DNA from: Agapanthus africanus
Lineage: Eukaryota > Streptophyta > Magnoliopsida > Asparagales > Amaryllidaceae
Length of the DNA stretch: 64,000 nt
Reading direction: 5' to 3'
NCBI GenBank assembly: GCA_030015575.1
Contig: JASDDO010000004.1
Location: 323,214,654-323,278,653, forward strand
The position numbers were made by a program, and so were the translations under genes. The notes under the pieces were generated by a model that saw nothing but the letters and a program-made list of their open reading frames with translations, was not told where the DNA came from and did no database searches. Positions 34,640-45,700 of the stretch are shown here, one piece after another (the stretch's first letter is position 1; every line of letters starts with the position of its first letter).

Positions 34640-34800
34640 CCGGCGAAACCTCGCCTCAAAATCCCTATGGACCGAAACATCCTAAAACTAGTTATGGACA
34701 TAAACGTCCCTAAACTAACAAAGGGCCGAGATGTCCTGAAACTAGCTACGGACCGAAACGTCTTTAAACTACTACAAACCGCAACATCCTTGGGCTGACG
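34640..34800 (+). repeat. Decayed copy of the LTR 21-bp minisatellite
   Basis: Units of the form TATGGACCGAAACATCCTAAAAC, five or six copies, clearly related to the ATGGACCGCAACGTCCCTAAAC repeats of the LTRs at 19590-19950 and 44810-45210. It lies outside the LTRs, just after pol. Confidence 0.8.
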
Positions 34801-34940
34801 CAAAAAAAAACGGTACATCCATAAGCAAGATCGGCACGGATGAAAACCCGAAAGGGCTCCGTGAGTAAAAACAGTAAGGCTACCGGCGATGATTGTGAAA
34901 ATCCGAAAGGACGCAGACTCGTAAAAAAAATCCACACACA

Positions 34941-35460
34941 CTTGCAAGGTCCTCTCGACCTTGTAAGGAGAAAATACCTGCGTGAGATCCTTACGACTCA
35001 CAAGGGAGCAACACACTTAAAGATCCCCACGATTCCTGAGGAGAAATTACACTTACGAGATCCTCACGACTCGTAAGGAGAACCCTCTTCTGAGACCCTC
35101 ACGGCTCATAAGATTCAAAAGCCTTAAACTACAGGGATCTGAACCTGTTCTTAAGCCATCACCTTTCCCAGACTGCCCTACAAACGGTTCAATGTTGGCC
35201 TTTGTATACAATCCACGGGCACAAATAAACGTCTCCCCCCACCAAGTTCCACCGATGGCGCGAAACGTCCTCACTTAGTGAACACTTGTAAGTCCTTACG
35301 ATTTACAAGGAGAAAACACTCTTGCAAGATCCTTACGACTTATAAAAGAACATACACTTAAGAATCCTCACGATTCCTAAGGAGAAATCGCACCTATGAG
35401 ATCCTCACGACTTGTAGGGAGAAACACCTTTATGAGACCCTTATGGATTATGAAGTCAAA
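34941..35460 (+). repeat. Array of loop-conserved hairpins, block 1
   Basis: Ten or so hairpins of one plan: a variable stem, a loop close to ATCCTCACGA, and the complementary stem, followed by GGAGAAA. Examples: 34941-34967 (CTTGCAAGGT/ACCTTGTAAG), 35052-35077 (CTTACGAG/CTCGTAAG), 35285-35309 (CTTGTAA/TTACAAG), 35393-35418 (CCTATGAG/CTTGTAGG, with two G-T pairs). The block is split by a segment containing AAGCCTTAAAC and TTCTTAAGCCATCACC, so it looks like two composite units. Confidence 0.85.
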
Positions 35461-35955
35461 AGCCTTAGTCAACAGGATCCTAACCATGTTTGCTAAGCCA
35501 CCTTTGTTCAAATCGACAGAGGCAAATGATGATTCGCTCCTGGCAATGTCCCGGTGGTAGCGATGCTGATGCCTAAATCAGTATCAAATTCCAAGTCCTT
35601 TCACGGCAAATGATGATTCGCTCCTGCCAATATTCCATTCACAGCGATGCTGATGCTAAGATCGGCACCAGATTCCAAGTTCCACACTCACAGCAAAAGT
35701 CAGCGAGCTACAAATGCATATAAAAATAGCCGAAATGATAGGGGAACTTGCAACAAAATCAGCAAGTAAAAGATATGCATACAAAAATAGCCGAAATGAT
35801 TGGACAACTCGCAATAAAAAGCAGCGAGTAAAAAGAAAAATAGCCAAAATGATTGGGCACCGCGAAAAATAGCTGAAATGATTGGGCAATCGCGACTTTC
35901 GCGATATAAAAAGCTGAAATGATAGAGCATCGCGGAAAGAAATAAAAAAATGAAA
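35461..35955 (+). repeat. Further tandem repeats between the arrays
   Basis: 35520-35700 holds two copies of a ~94-bp unit with GGCAAATGATGATTCGCTCC and AGCGATGCTGATGC. 35700-35955 holds five copies of a ~50-bp unit centred on AAAAATAGCCGAAATGATTG, mostly followed by a GCAA/GCGA segment. No gene is seen. The long minus-strand frames here (35656-36368) arise from the repeats and lack any motif I recognise. Confidence 0.7.
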
Positions 35956-36215
35956 GAATGAAACTTTTGCCCTGCAGGTAAGTCCATACTGACCCCTGTA
36001 TACAATCCATAAGCATAAACGAAAAGGGAACCACATGTCCCAACAAACTCTATCAAAGGGAAAGTCGGATCTCGACAGCAACATCTGCATCCCAGAAGAC
36101 AAACAACGGCGTTCCTCCTCATACCAGCAAGGCACGGACGCGACACCACCAAACAGGGCCACATCAAAGTCCCCAGTTCCAAGACTCTACGGTTCAAAGA
36201 CAACCTAGAGTCAGC
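35956..36215. other. Unassigned spacer
   Basis: It includes GTATACAATCCATAAGC, a phrase that also occurs near 35208 and in the LTR near 20172 and 45423, so it is built partly from LTR-related pieces. I see no gene or complete regulatory element. Confidence 0.4.
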
Positions 36216-36830
36216 CCCGACACCGCAGAAAGCGGAGCAAGTCAACCCGACACCGCAGAAAGCGGAGCAAGTCAGCCAGTGACCTCCGTCTCGGAAATAC
36301 GTCAGCAAATGACCACCGTCTCGGAAATACGTCGGCCAATGACATCCGTCTCGGAAACAAGTCAGCAAATGACCTCCGTCTTGGAAACACGTCAGCTAAT
36401 GACTTCCGTCTCAGAAACACGTCAGCCAATGACCTCTGTCTCGGAAACACGTTAGCAAATGAACCTCCGTCTCGGAAACACGTCAGCTAATGACCTTCGC
36501 CTCGGAAACACGTCAGCCAATGACCTCCACCTCGGAAACACGTCAGCAAATGACCTCCGTCTCGGAAACACGTCAACTAATGACCTCCATCTCGGAAACA
36601 CGTCAGCCAATGACCTCCGCCTCGGAAACATGTCAGCCTCGGAACCACGTCAACCAACGAACTCCATCTCGGAAACACATCAGCCAACGACCTCCGTCTC
36701 GGAAATACATCAGCCAATGACCTCCATCTCGGAAACAAATCAGCCAATGACCTCTATCTCGGAAACAAGTCAGCCAACGACCTCCACGTCGGAGCAATGC
36801 TTCGACTCGGAAACAAGTCAACTCACCAAC
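36216..36830. repeat. 30-bp satellite-like array
   Basis: About 18 copies of a 30-bp unit of the type GACCTCCGTCTCGGAAACAC plus GTCAGCCAAT, preceded by two 29-bp copies starting CCGACACCGCAGAAAGCGG. Because 30 is a multiple of three, both strands stay open and give periodic peptides (NDLRLGNTSA on plus, LADVFPRRRS on minus). I treat these as by-products. Unit-to-unit divergence is low to moderate, suggesting recent unequal exchange. Confidence 0.9.
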
Positions 36831-37060
36831 CACTTACGAGTCCTCTCGACTTGTAAGGGAGAAAATTCTCTTGTGAGATCCTTACGACTCTTAAGAGAAA
36901 AAGCACTTAGGAATCTTCACGATTCCTAAGGAGAAAATACACCTACGAGATCCTCTCGACTCGTAGGGAGAAAAGTCTTTATGAGACCCTCACGGCTCAT
37001 AAAGTTGAAAAGTCTTAGGCAGCAGACCTGAACCTGTTTCCTAAGCCATCACTACCCAGC
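36831..37060 (+). repeat. Array of loop-conserved hairpins, block 2
   Basis: Five more hairpins of the plan in block 1, here with the best stems: 36833-36857 (CTTACGAG/CTTGTAAG), 36870-36895 (imperfect), 36905-36929 (CTTAGGAAT/ATTCCTAAG, nine pairs), 36942-36967 (CCTACGAG/CTCGTAGG) and 36977-37003 (CTTTATGAG/CTCATAAAG, nine pairs). It ends with the same CTTAG...CCTAAGCCATCAC tail as block 1, so the composite unit is present about three times in all. Confidence 0.85.
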
Positions 37061-37174
37061 AAAGAGTTCAAGATGAACTGTTATCTATCATCTACAGGCT
37101 ACACTTGCTAGAGTAACATGCCAACAACACAGCAGCGAAAAGAAAGCGATAATAGGAGATAAAAAAATGTGTCT

Positions 37175-37180
37175 TTTATT
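37175..37180 (-). terminator. Polyadenylation signal of the antisense gene
   Basis: AATAAA on the minus strand, about 110 bp after the TAG at 37288 and 140 bp after the first possible stop (37320). It fits as the 3' end signal of the antisense gene of element B. Confidence 0.55.
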
Positions 37181-37287
37181 CATGAATTCAATTGAATACA
37201 AGATACATCATATAAAAGAATAAAAAAAAGAATGAAAGCTTGTTATTTATAGATTACAAATTTTCAGTCAATACAAAAGACGGCTAC

Positions 37288-39464
37288 TGAGAAGAAGGCG
37301 TTTTCAACAAATCAGCCAGCTACTCGCGCACTCCTCTCAATTCCTTTTCATGGTCAGACGCCGCAGCCAACTCCGATTCAATTCGAGCCTGTTGCTGCAA
37401 ACAGTATGAAAGTTTCTCATCGATTTCCTGCTGAGCAGCTTCGCAACACTGCGTAACCTGCACGGTGGAGTCGAGCTTCTGCCTCAGTACCAGCCCGTCA
37501 GAAATACATCGCTGGAGATTGTCAAAGACAGCTTTCAGCTGCGCAGTGTTCGCTTCGACCTGAGCACGCAATTGGACGGACTCGATAGAGGTTGTCTCAT
37601 GTTCCTTCCGTCTCAGGGTCGCCTCTTGTTCAAAATGGCGAAGGAAAGGAACACTCTGCTCAACCCATGCAGCCCGCTAGGAATTCAAAGCCGATACTTC
37701 CGGAGCGGGACGCTTGAGCTCAATCTCATGCATGCAAGCCTCGACCTTTCTGCAATAATTAACCCAAGACGCGACGACGCCTTCGTCATGGAAGTTCATG
37801 AGCGTCGCCAGCATAGGATTAACCTCAGCAGCATAGCCTGCAGCAAATGTGAGGGCCTCAGCGTCAAGATCCTCGACGAACTCGCTCAACATTCGCAGGC
37901 TAGTCGCAGCACACCTGGAAGATGGGCGTTTAGCAAAGGTCCCTGCCAGCATTAGGATTCGAGACTCGAAGGGAGCTGGAGTCGGTGTGATTGCTGCAAA
38001 ACAAATCATGGTCAAATGTCGACTCAGGAGGTAAAAGAGAATACACGAGCGATGGAGTCTACTATACCGGCTGTGGCAGATGGCAGAATTGGGAGTACCG
38101 GAGGTGCGGCCATCCCCTCGTTTCCTCCTCTGATCCGTGATGCTGCAATCAATATAAAGAATACTTAGCAACAGTACGGCTATTCATAAAAGAAAGAAAG
38201 AAACAATAGCAGAAGGATATACTAACCAATACCAGCGGGTGGAGCAACTTCCGAATGGAAGGAGAAATGCGGGTTCGGCACCTGGTATAAATGGTCAAAA
38301 AGGATTCCTGCAAAGTTGCGACAATACACGGTCAGTACAAGGAAGACGGTGTTCATAGTTCAACTAAATAAATCGCGAATCTATACCTTCCAGCATTTCG
38401 AAGGACATAGGAGAAGGCGAGGGAACAACAACCGTCATGGCAGCGACCGGTGGTGCTTCAGATGAAACAATTTCAACGTTCACTGCACCTACAAACAAAA
38501 ATCGTAAGAAGAAGCTGAACGGGATTGTAAAATAAAAGGAGAACAATGACTTAAGACTTACCTGACGGGTTATCAACCAAAACCGCGACGGAAGCATCAC
38601 CAGGCATTGCAGCTTCTTCGCTCTCCTTCAGAGGGGTAGTCTCTGTGCCCATGGCTTCGTCCCCTGATTCGACAAGGGCCGTCGTGACACTCGCGATGCC
38701 CGCCGATAGCAGGGAACCACATGGGGAAAGAGCGGTGGTTTGGGCAGTTCCAGACTCCCGAGAGAGAGTAGCCACTTCGGGCTCTGTGGTCGCCATCGTC
38801 TCGCCTGCCATTTCATCGCCAGGACTTAGCCCTGCGGGATATGATGTATAAGAATTTGCAGATCGAGTTCTAATAAAAAAAAGAGACTGGGCATTACGTT
38901 ACCTTGCGAAGGATTCTGGGTTGCCTCCCGAGCCATGCGCGCAACCTGTCTATGGGCGGTAGACAGGGCAGCTGGAGCACCCTCTGAAGGAATAGCGACA
39001 GATGGAGTGGTGCTTAAGCCTGCACCTACAACCAAAGCGGCATCACGTTCCTTCGCCGCATGTTTCCTGCGTTTCTTTTCGGTCTGAGCAGTGAGAAGCG
39101 ATCTCTTCAAGACCTCTGTCAAAGGGACGTCATCGTCCGAACCAAGCTCTGCCTCTGGAGCCGATACGGCGTCTGTCATCGGCTGCTTGAGCGAAGCCTC
39201 TTGCGGTAACACTGGGGGAGCTGGGGCCCTAATAGCTGGCTCTGGAAGCGTCGCCGCATCACCACTCAGGATCGGCACGGCACTCGGGATAACCTGAGTC
39301 AGGGTAGTCCCTGCAATAAGATGAAAGTAAGGGTCAGAGCATGAACGAAGAACGTAATGAAGGCACAATGAGTTAAATTATACCAAGGCCCAAAGAAGCA
39401 CGGAGCCTCTCTTCCTCTTCAAATGTTTTGAGGGAAGTCGCGAGAGCCTCTTCGGCAGAGATGC
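37288..39464 (-). pseudogene. Antisense gene of element B, exons 2 to 8
   Basis: Exons deduced from GT-AG borders and frame continuity, minus strand: 39464-39384 (81 bp), 39310-38903 (408), 38831-38562 (270), 38488-38387 (102), 38307-38227 (81), 38142-38068 (75), 37993 to 37320 or 37288. Introns are 76, 73, 71, 73, 79, 84 and 74 bp, all GT...AG and all phase 1, so every internal exon is a multiple of three. Exon 3 has a KKRRKHAAKERDAA basic segment; exons 3-5 are Ser/Pro/Glu-rich and probably disordered; exon 8 ends in a Gln/Glu-rich coiled coil (LKAVFDNLQRC...QQEIDEKLSYCLQQQARIES). One TAG at 37677 interrupts exon 8. I do not recognise the C-terminal half as a family; rice and other plant Tat elements have comparable antisense frames. 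Confidence 0.7.
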
Positions 39465-39540
39465 CTGTTGAATAAGAAAGCGTCAATAAAATCATAATAA
39501 TAAGGAAGGAAGGAACGGGAAAAATACAACTGAAGCATAC

Positions 39541-41834
39541 CCGACTTCACGATAGTGATCAGCGCCGCTTCTTCACGAGCCAATCGCTCGGTGGCCTCAA
39601 GAGCAGCCTGGAGATCGGTATCATCCGCAAGCACGATAAATAAACCCTCATTGGTGCCATACTCACTTAAGCATTCGCTGTAGGGAGCATGGGGCTCCTG
39701 GCCGAGCATAACATCGGCAGAAAATAGCAACTTCTTCTTCTTTTGTGAGCGAGCGCCGGCAGCCGATGACAGGAGTTTGCACTTGGCGGGCAACTTTGGG
39801 CGACGAGTCCCGATCTCCGTACCCATGCCAGACTCAGGAGACGCTGCAGCTACCGCTTCTATAGGCACACGAGGTAGAGGCTTATCAGGAAAGGCATGCG
39901 GGACCACAACTGCAGTAGCTTCTCTTAAGGAAGGACGAACGGTGGTCCGTCGCTTCAAGGGAACGGCTGGATTACCAGCTGGGACAGCACACTTGCGATC
40001 GAGCAGTAATCGCTTTTCTTCCCTAATAACAGCACCTGTCGCATGCTGATACCACGCCATATATGCGTTCGAGATTTTCGGGACGCAGCTCGGCTCACTG
40101 ATAAAAAAGTTGGATCTGGTGTTTAGCCGCATGAAATGGTGCAGCGCGCTATGGATACCCTCCTCTGTAGCAACCGGCTCAGCTAAAAAGACCTCTAGCG
40201 GGACACCCTGATCGTAGCTCGACTGTTGAGCGAAACGATGCGGGTTATACCTCATGAATAGCGCCGAGTCGTTCTGCCTAAACACTAAAAAGCCCGGTCT
40301 GGTTGAGTACAGATGCAGAATATCCCGAGCCTTTAATATAGGAGCCCCGTCTTTGAAGGTGTCGCACAACGGCTGCACCGTTTTTGTGGATTCCTTGCCG
40401 ATGGTTAAGACCTTATCGACGAAGGTCATGCCGTCCCCGACCATACGGAGGCGAAGGACCAAGCCCCGAGGCTCTCGCTGTGATGGATCTAAAGCAGAAG
40501 CGTCAACTAGGAACATGACCCGAGGAAAATTATAGCTGTCGTAGAAACGGGGCCGCTTGTGGACTCCGAAAGCGCCGAGCACATAAAGTTGGATCCACGG
40601 CATAAAATAATGCAGCGGGAGGTTTACGGGCTGCACCCCGGCTGAGTGGTGTCTGCCGCCAAGCTAAAGCCATGATACAGGTGAGCCAGCCCAGCGATCC
40701 CGATGGCTACTCGCATCGCGGTAACCATTCGATGGGCTGGGTAAAAGACTGACAGCCTTATATAGCGAGAGTGCAACAAAAGCACGAACCAGTTCAACCA
40801 CAAGCCAATAAACCCCAGGAAGAACGTCTCTTCATCGACGTCTGAAGCAGCAAGCTCTGCGAAAGGAACGACCGGGGTATCCGGAATGAAGAAGCTTTTT
40901 AAATCTGCTTCCGCCGTCGGCTGGCTATCCAAACCGAAACCAAACGGGTCGTCGAGTTTGGCGAATTTCGCAGCTTGTTTCGACAAAACTTTCGGGCGAA
41001 GAAAGCGGGCGATGAAATCTGCGAAGCTGACCCCAGCCTTCTGGATTCAAGGAGCAGACCCTCATAAATGTTCAACACCTTGATCAGACTCGGGAATCGA
41101 TGTTGAATAGCATTATCCGGAGTTAGACCCATCACCACTGATTTGGTGGCGAAGATGTACTCGTCAGGAAGAAGTAGCTCCTCGCAATGTTCTCCCCTGA
41201 TGGGTAAGCCGGAGATCTCAGCGAACTCCTCCAAGGAGATTGAAACTTCCCGATTTGATAGAAAGAAGGTGTGAGTCGGGACATTCCATTGTTCCAATAA
41301 AGTTTTGACCCACCATACAGGGGGCGTGGAATACTGGAAGAGAGGCGCATAAATCGCGGGGTACAACCCGAGCTTCAGCAGCAGCGATTTCTTGGCCGAC
41401 AAGATGTATCGAGCCCACTGCAGATATCCGGCTGAATGGCGGGGAGTCAAGCCTATCATGTATGGCTATCCCAAAGGGCGCGACTCGCCTTGACATATAC
41501 GCCGCCCCGGAATATCAAAACCTATCGGCGGCTGTACAGGTATCGAACCCATCGAAGGCTGGAGGCGTTCATCTATAATCCAGTTAACCTCCTCCACCGC
41601 GTAATTCACCGGGGGTGAGTCAGCGTAATTAATGGCGAAGATTGGCTCTGAAGGCACCGCGTAAGAGAAGCTGCGTCGACCCCGGATGATTTGATTGTAC
41701 CACGACACCCATAAATGAAAAGATTTCTACTCCGGGTCATGATCTTTAATCAGTGCGAAAACTTCCCTATCCACGGGCGCGTCAGCAAATGTGCTCTCCG
41801 GATGAACAAATGGGAAAGAAGTGTCAAAAGACAT
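39541..41834 (-). pseudogene. Antisense gene of element B, exon 1 with plant-mobile-domain-like region
   Basis: Start ATG at 41834 (MSFDTSFPFVHPESTF). The part around residues 125-240 reads VWWVKTLLEQWNVPTHTFFL, then SNREVSISLEEFAEISGLPI. This matches the core of the plant mobile domain (ETHTFHLP.GE.TITL.DV....GLP), a domain of plant MAIL1/MAIN-type nuclear proteins and of several transposon families. Later stretches (40624-40986, 39541-40636) include SYNFPRVMFLVDASALDPSQ and end with ALEATERLAREEAAL. Two in-frame TAG codons (near 41727 and 41466) and two frameshifts (near 41045 and 40630) break it. Direction is opposite to gag-pol. Alternative: another antisense Tat frame with only superficial likeness. 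Confidence 0.7.
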
Positions 41835-41839
41835 AGGAC

Positions 41840-42468
41840 CTGCGCGAAAAAGAACAAGGATTAGCTGTCAATGCTACAGTCCAAATTCTGACACTCGGTA
41901 CTTTAAATTTGTACCACACTGCAATGCAGTGGAAAGGGAACAAAGGGGACCAACAAAATCAAGGTGACGGCTCATCATTGATGAGACAGTCACTCATTAA
42001 AGAGGAGATCCTAAAAGTATTCTCATTTAATGAGAGACTCATTGGGCCAAGGAGTTGAACTCTCTCGAGAGCAGCGCTCTGCAACAGAAATCACATCTGT
42101 CATTATGAGGGGAATAAAAATTCCCCAAGAATTCTAAAAAGTTATGCTCTACGAAGAAGATGGAACAAGCCATCAGAACCCTTAAAAAGCAAAGCTTTTT
42201 ACAGAGGTAAAACCCCAAGATCTTTAAAGATCTGAAACACAAATCTTAGAAACTCTAAGAATTCTTCATTAATGGGTTAAGAAGCCCTAAAAAAGATCTT
42301 TTTAGATCTATGATCTAAGAAAGAGCAAAGCTCTGTTAAGAAACCATAAAAAAGATTTCTTTAGATCTATGATCTAGGAAGAGAAAAACTCTGTTTTAAT
42401 TAACGGTTTGAAGATCTATGATCTAGTAAGAGCAAAGCTTCGTTAATGGGGTCGAACACGATTCTTAC
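41840..42468 (-). other. Possible 5'UTR intron of the antisense gene
   Basis: On the minus strand, TTG/GTAAGAATCG at 42468 is a good donor, and TTCTTTTTCGCGCAG/GTCCTATG gives an acceptor at 41840, five bases before the ATG. The 629-bp interval contains numerous short palindromes such as AGAGCAAAGCTCT and AAAAAGATCTTTTT and no open frame of note. Confidence 0.45.
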
Positions 42469-42602
42469 CAACTTTTTGAACAAAGTTCTAACTTAAAGAA
42501 AGTTCTTTGGACAGAGATCTATGCTTTGAAGAGAGAATTGAATTCTCAGAAAAACAAGAAGGAGAGAAGATGAACAGAACTCATCTCAAGGACCAAAGGC
42601 CT

Positions 42603-42610
42603 TATTTATA
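42603..42610 (-). promoter_or_regulatory. TATA box of the antisense gene
   Basis: TATAAATA on the minus strand, followed downstream by a CT-rich stretch (CATCTTCTCTCC) typical of plant 5' leaders. It lies about 100 bp inside the 3' LTR border, so the antisense promoter is carried in the internal region of the element. The antisense gene of element A has the same octamer at 58620-58627. Confidence 0.6.
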
Positions 42611-42699
42611 AGCGCTAGAAGTCGATCCAACTTCCAAGTTGATCTGACGGTAGAAAGGCTGCCACTGCCGCACTCACGTGTAAGCCACGTGAGCGCAAC

Positions 42700-42713
42700 A
42701 GTGAGGGGGCATT
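42700..42713 (+). promoter_or_regulatory. Polypurine tract of element B
   Basis: AGTGAGGGGGCATT directly before the LTR start TGTTTCC at 42714. The GAGGGGGCA core is usual for Tat-group elements. It primes plus-strand synthesis. Confidence 0.8.
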
Positions 42714-45700
42714 TGTTTCCCCCAATCAGAGAGCAAAGCTCTGTTCAAAATTTGAAATTTGAATTGAAGCAGCGCCTCACGTGCAAAGCACGAGAACGCT
42801 CGCGCCAAGAGCGCCAGCGCTAAGAGTCAAAGACTCTGAGGCAGTGCCTCACGTGCAAAGCACGAGAGCGCTGGCGCCAAAAGCACCAGCGCTAAAAGTC
42901 AATGACTCTGAGGTAGCGCCTCACGTGCAAAGCACGAGAGCGCCAGCGCTAGAACTAAATGTTCTCCACCATTGGATCAAAAGATCCAACGAAGATGATA
43001 AATTATCAAAGTACATAATTAAATTCTGATTGAGAAAATACTCCTCAAATCTTTCTAAACAAGAAAGATTGTGCTCTGTAAACTAGAGCACCGTTGGATC
43101 AAAAATCCAATGATGATTAAAAATCACCAGGATACAGAATTAAATTCTGATTGAGGAAATACTCCTCAAATCTTTCTAAACAAGAAAGATTGTGCTCTGT
43201 AAATCAGAGCACCATTGGATCAAAGATCCAATGTTGATTAAAAATCATCAAGATACAGAATAAATTATGTATGGGAAAATATTTTCCCAATCTTGTTAAA
43301 AAACAAGAAAATGTCTTCTGTAAAACAGAAGCTCTTGGATCAAATATCCAATGGTGGGAAATATCCCCAAATCAATCAGAGATCTCTCAATGAGAGATTT
43401 TCATAATTGATTCAACAAATCAGCATCCCCTATAAAAAGGACCCAAGACATCAAGTCTGAGAGAGAAAAACCTCCACATAAGTTTCAAATTGAAAGAAGA
43501 ACAGAAGAACCCCCCATAAACTTCAAACTTCAAAGACGAGAGCAATTTCTTCTCAATGTAAATAACAAGAAGAGAGATCATAGCATCTCCTCCATATATA
43601 AGAGGTTAACTCTTATATCAGAAAAACTTAGTTCTTAGATCCATGAGACAAAGTCTCTAAAAAAGGGAAAAAGAAGAGAGATCATAGCATCTCCTCCATA
43701 TTTAAGAGGTTAACTCTTATATCAGAAGAACTTAGTTCTTAGATCCATGAGACATAGTCTCTCAAAAAGGGAAAAACAAAAGAGATCATAGCATCTCCTC
43801 ATAAAAGAAGAACTTAGTTCTTAGATCCATGAGATAAAGTCTCTCATAAAGAAAAACAAAAGATCATAGCATCTTCTCATAAAAGAAGAACTTAGTTCTT
43901 GGATCCATGAGACAAAGTCTCTCATAAACGAGAATTTAATTCTCAGAGCACCGAACTAATCAGAACTGCCAAAGACAGCGCCTGGCGCTCAGCGCAGAGC
44001 GCTCCACGTGCTCCTCACGTGGGCGCTATTATGAAGAGCGCTTCATCACTCCAGATGTGGCGCTCAGCGCCAAGCGCTCCACGTGCTCCTCATGTGGGCG
44101 CTATTTTATAAAGAGCGCTTCAGCACTCCTGATCTTGTGCCCAGCGCCAAGCGCTCCACGTGCTCCTCACGTGGGCGCTATTTTATAAAGAGCGCTTCAG
44201 CACTCCAGATCTTGCGTCCAGCGTCAAGCGCTCCACATGCTCCTCACATGGGCGCTATTTTATAAAGAGCGCTCTGTACATAGAGTTCGGCGCCATAAAG
44301 AGTGTTCAACACTCAATAAAAAACAAAAAAAAGGTGTCAGAATTCCAAATCAATGCTCAGCATTGTTGAACAAAAAGGGGCTGAGCCCAAACAAATGTTC
44401 AACATTTTATTCAAAAAGGAGTGGACTAGGCCCAAACAAATGTTCAACATTTTATTCAAAAAGAAGTGGACTGAGTCCAAAGAAATGTTCAACATTTTAT
44501 TCAAAAAGGAGTGGACTGAATCCAAACAAATGTTCAACATTTTATTCAAACTGAATGGACTGAGTCCAAACAAATGTTCAACATTTTATTCAAAACTGAG
44601 TGGACTGAACCCAAGTTGGCCACAAGTCCCCAGTTCAGATCAACCAAGCACATGTGCTCACAATCTCTTTGATTGGTCTTAGTCCCAACTTGACTACAGA
44701 CCTCCCAACCAACATTGGTTTAAGGGTACATCTCTTCACACCTCTGATTTGTGTCGTTGTAATTCTTCAACTTCTTCAGAGAGGTGGCGGGTCCCAACAA
44801 CCAGAAACTCCATAGGACCGCAATATCCTTAAACTAATGATGGACTATGATATCGTTAAACTCCATGGACTATGATGTCCTTAAACCCAATGGACCGTAA
44901 TGTCTCTAAACTAAACTCTATGGACTTTGATGTCCTTAAACATGGACTATGATGTCCTTAAACTCCATGGACCGCAACGTCCCTAAACTAAACTCTATGG
45001 ACTATGACGTCCTTAAACTCCACGGACTATGATGTCCTTAAACCCAATGGACCGCAACGTCCCTAAACTAAACTCTATGCGTTATGATTTCCTTAAACTC
45101 CACGGACTATGATGTCCTTAAACTCTATGGACTATGATGTCCTTAAATCATGGACTATGATGTCCTTAAACCCAATAGACCGCAACGTCCCTAAACTAAA
45201 ACGATAGAGCCCAAATGCTCTTTTGTTGGATCTAAATGTATCTAAAACCCTGTTAAGTGGATCTTAGTCTAAAATTTAGACTAACGTATCCTTAACAAAC
45301 ATTTAAGTTGATCTTAATCTCAAATGAGGTTAACGATCCTTAAATCAACCAAACCCAAATCTAAGAAAATACGGATTTGGACTAATCCACGCCCTACTGG
45401 AGACAACATAAATTAGTCTCCGTATACAATCCACGGGCAACCTAAAACAAAACAAATATACACGACACGAAATGAACATCTGGAGAAGGAGAAAATGGTT
45501 ACCAATATGCGGAAGCGTAATTAACTGCAGGGGCTTGCGCCTGTAGGGAAGAGCGTCCCCACAATCAAAAACCCCTCGCAAACGAGGGGGAATCTGACGA
45601 AGTCTGCTACAACGGCCGCATATGTCTAAACCTCCGATACACGGTGTCATAAATCAACTTGGCATCTTCGGAGAGGTGGATGGATAAAACCGAATAGTGT

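Noticed and set aside
35656..36368. Long minus-strand frames rich in Phe and Cys
   Set aside because: They overlap AT-rich tandem repeats and the 30-bp array, with no start context or motif, and are not needed for the antisense gene.
36216..36830. A CRISPR-like array (30-bp repeats)
   Set aside because: There are no unique spacers; units are directly contiguous, and the context is a plant retrotransposon.
37320..41834. A resident host gene that merely lies under an element
   Set aside because: It is bounded on one side by element B pol and its repeats and on the other by the purine tract and LTR of the same element. An equivalent antisense gene occupies the same slot in element A, so it is element cargo.
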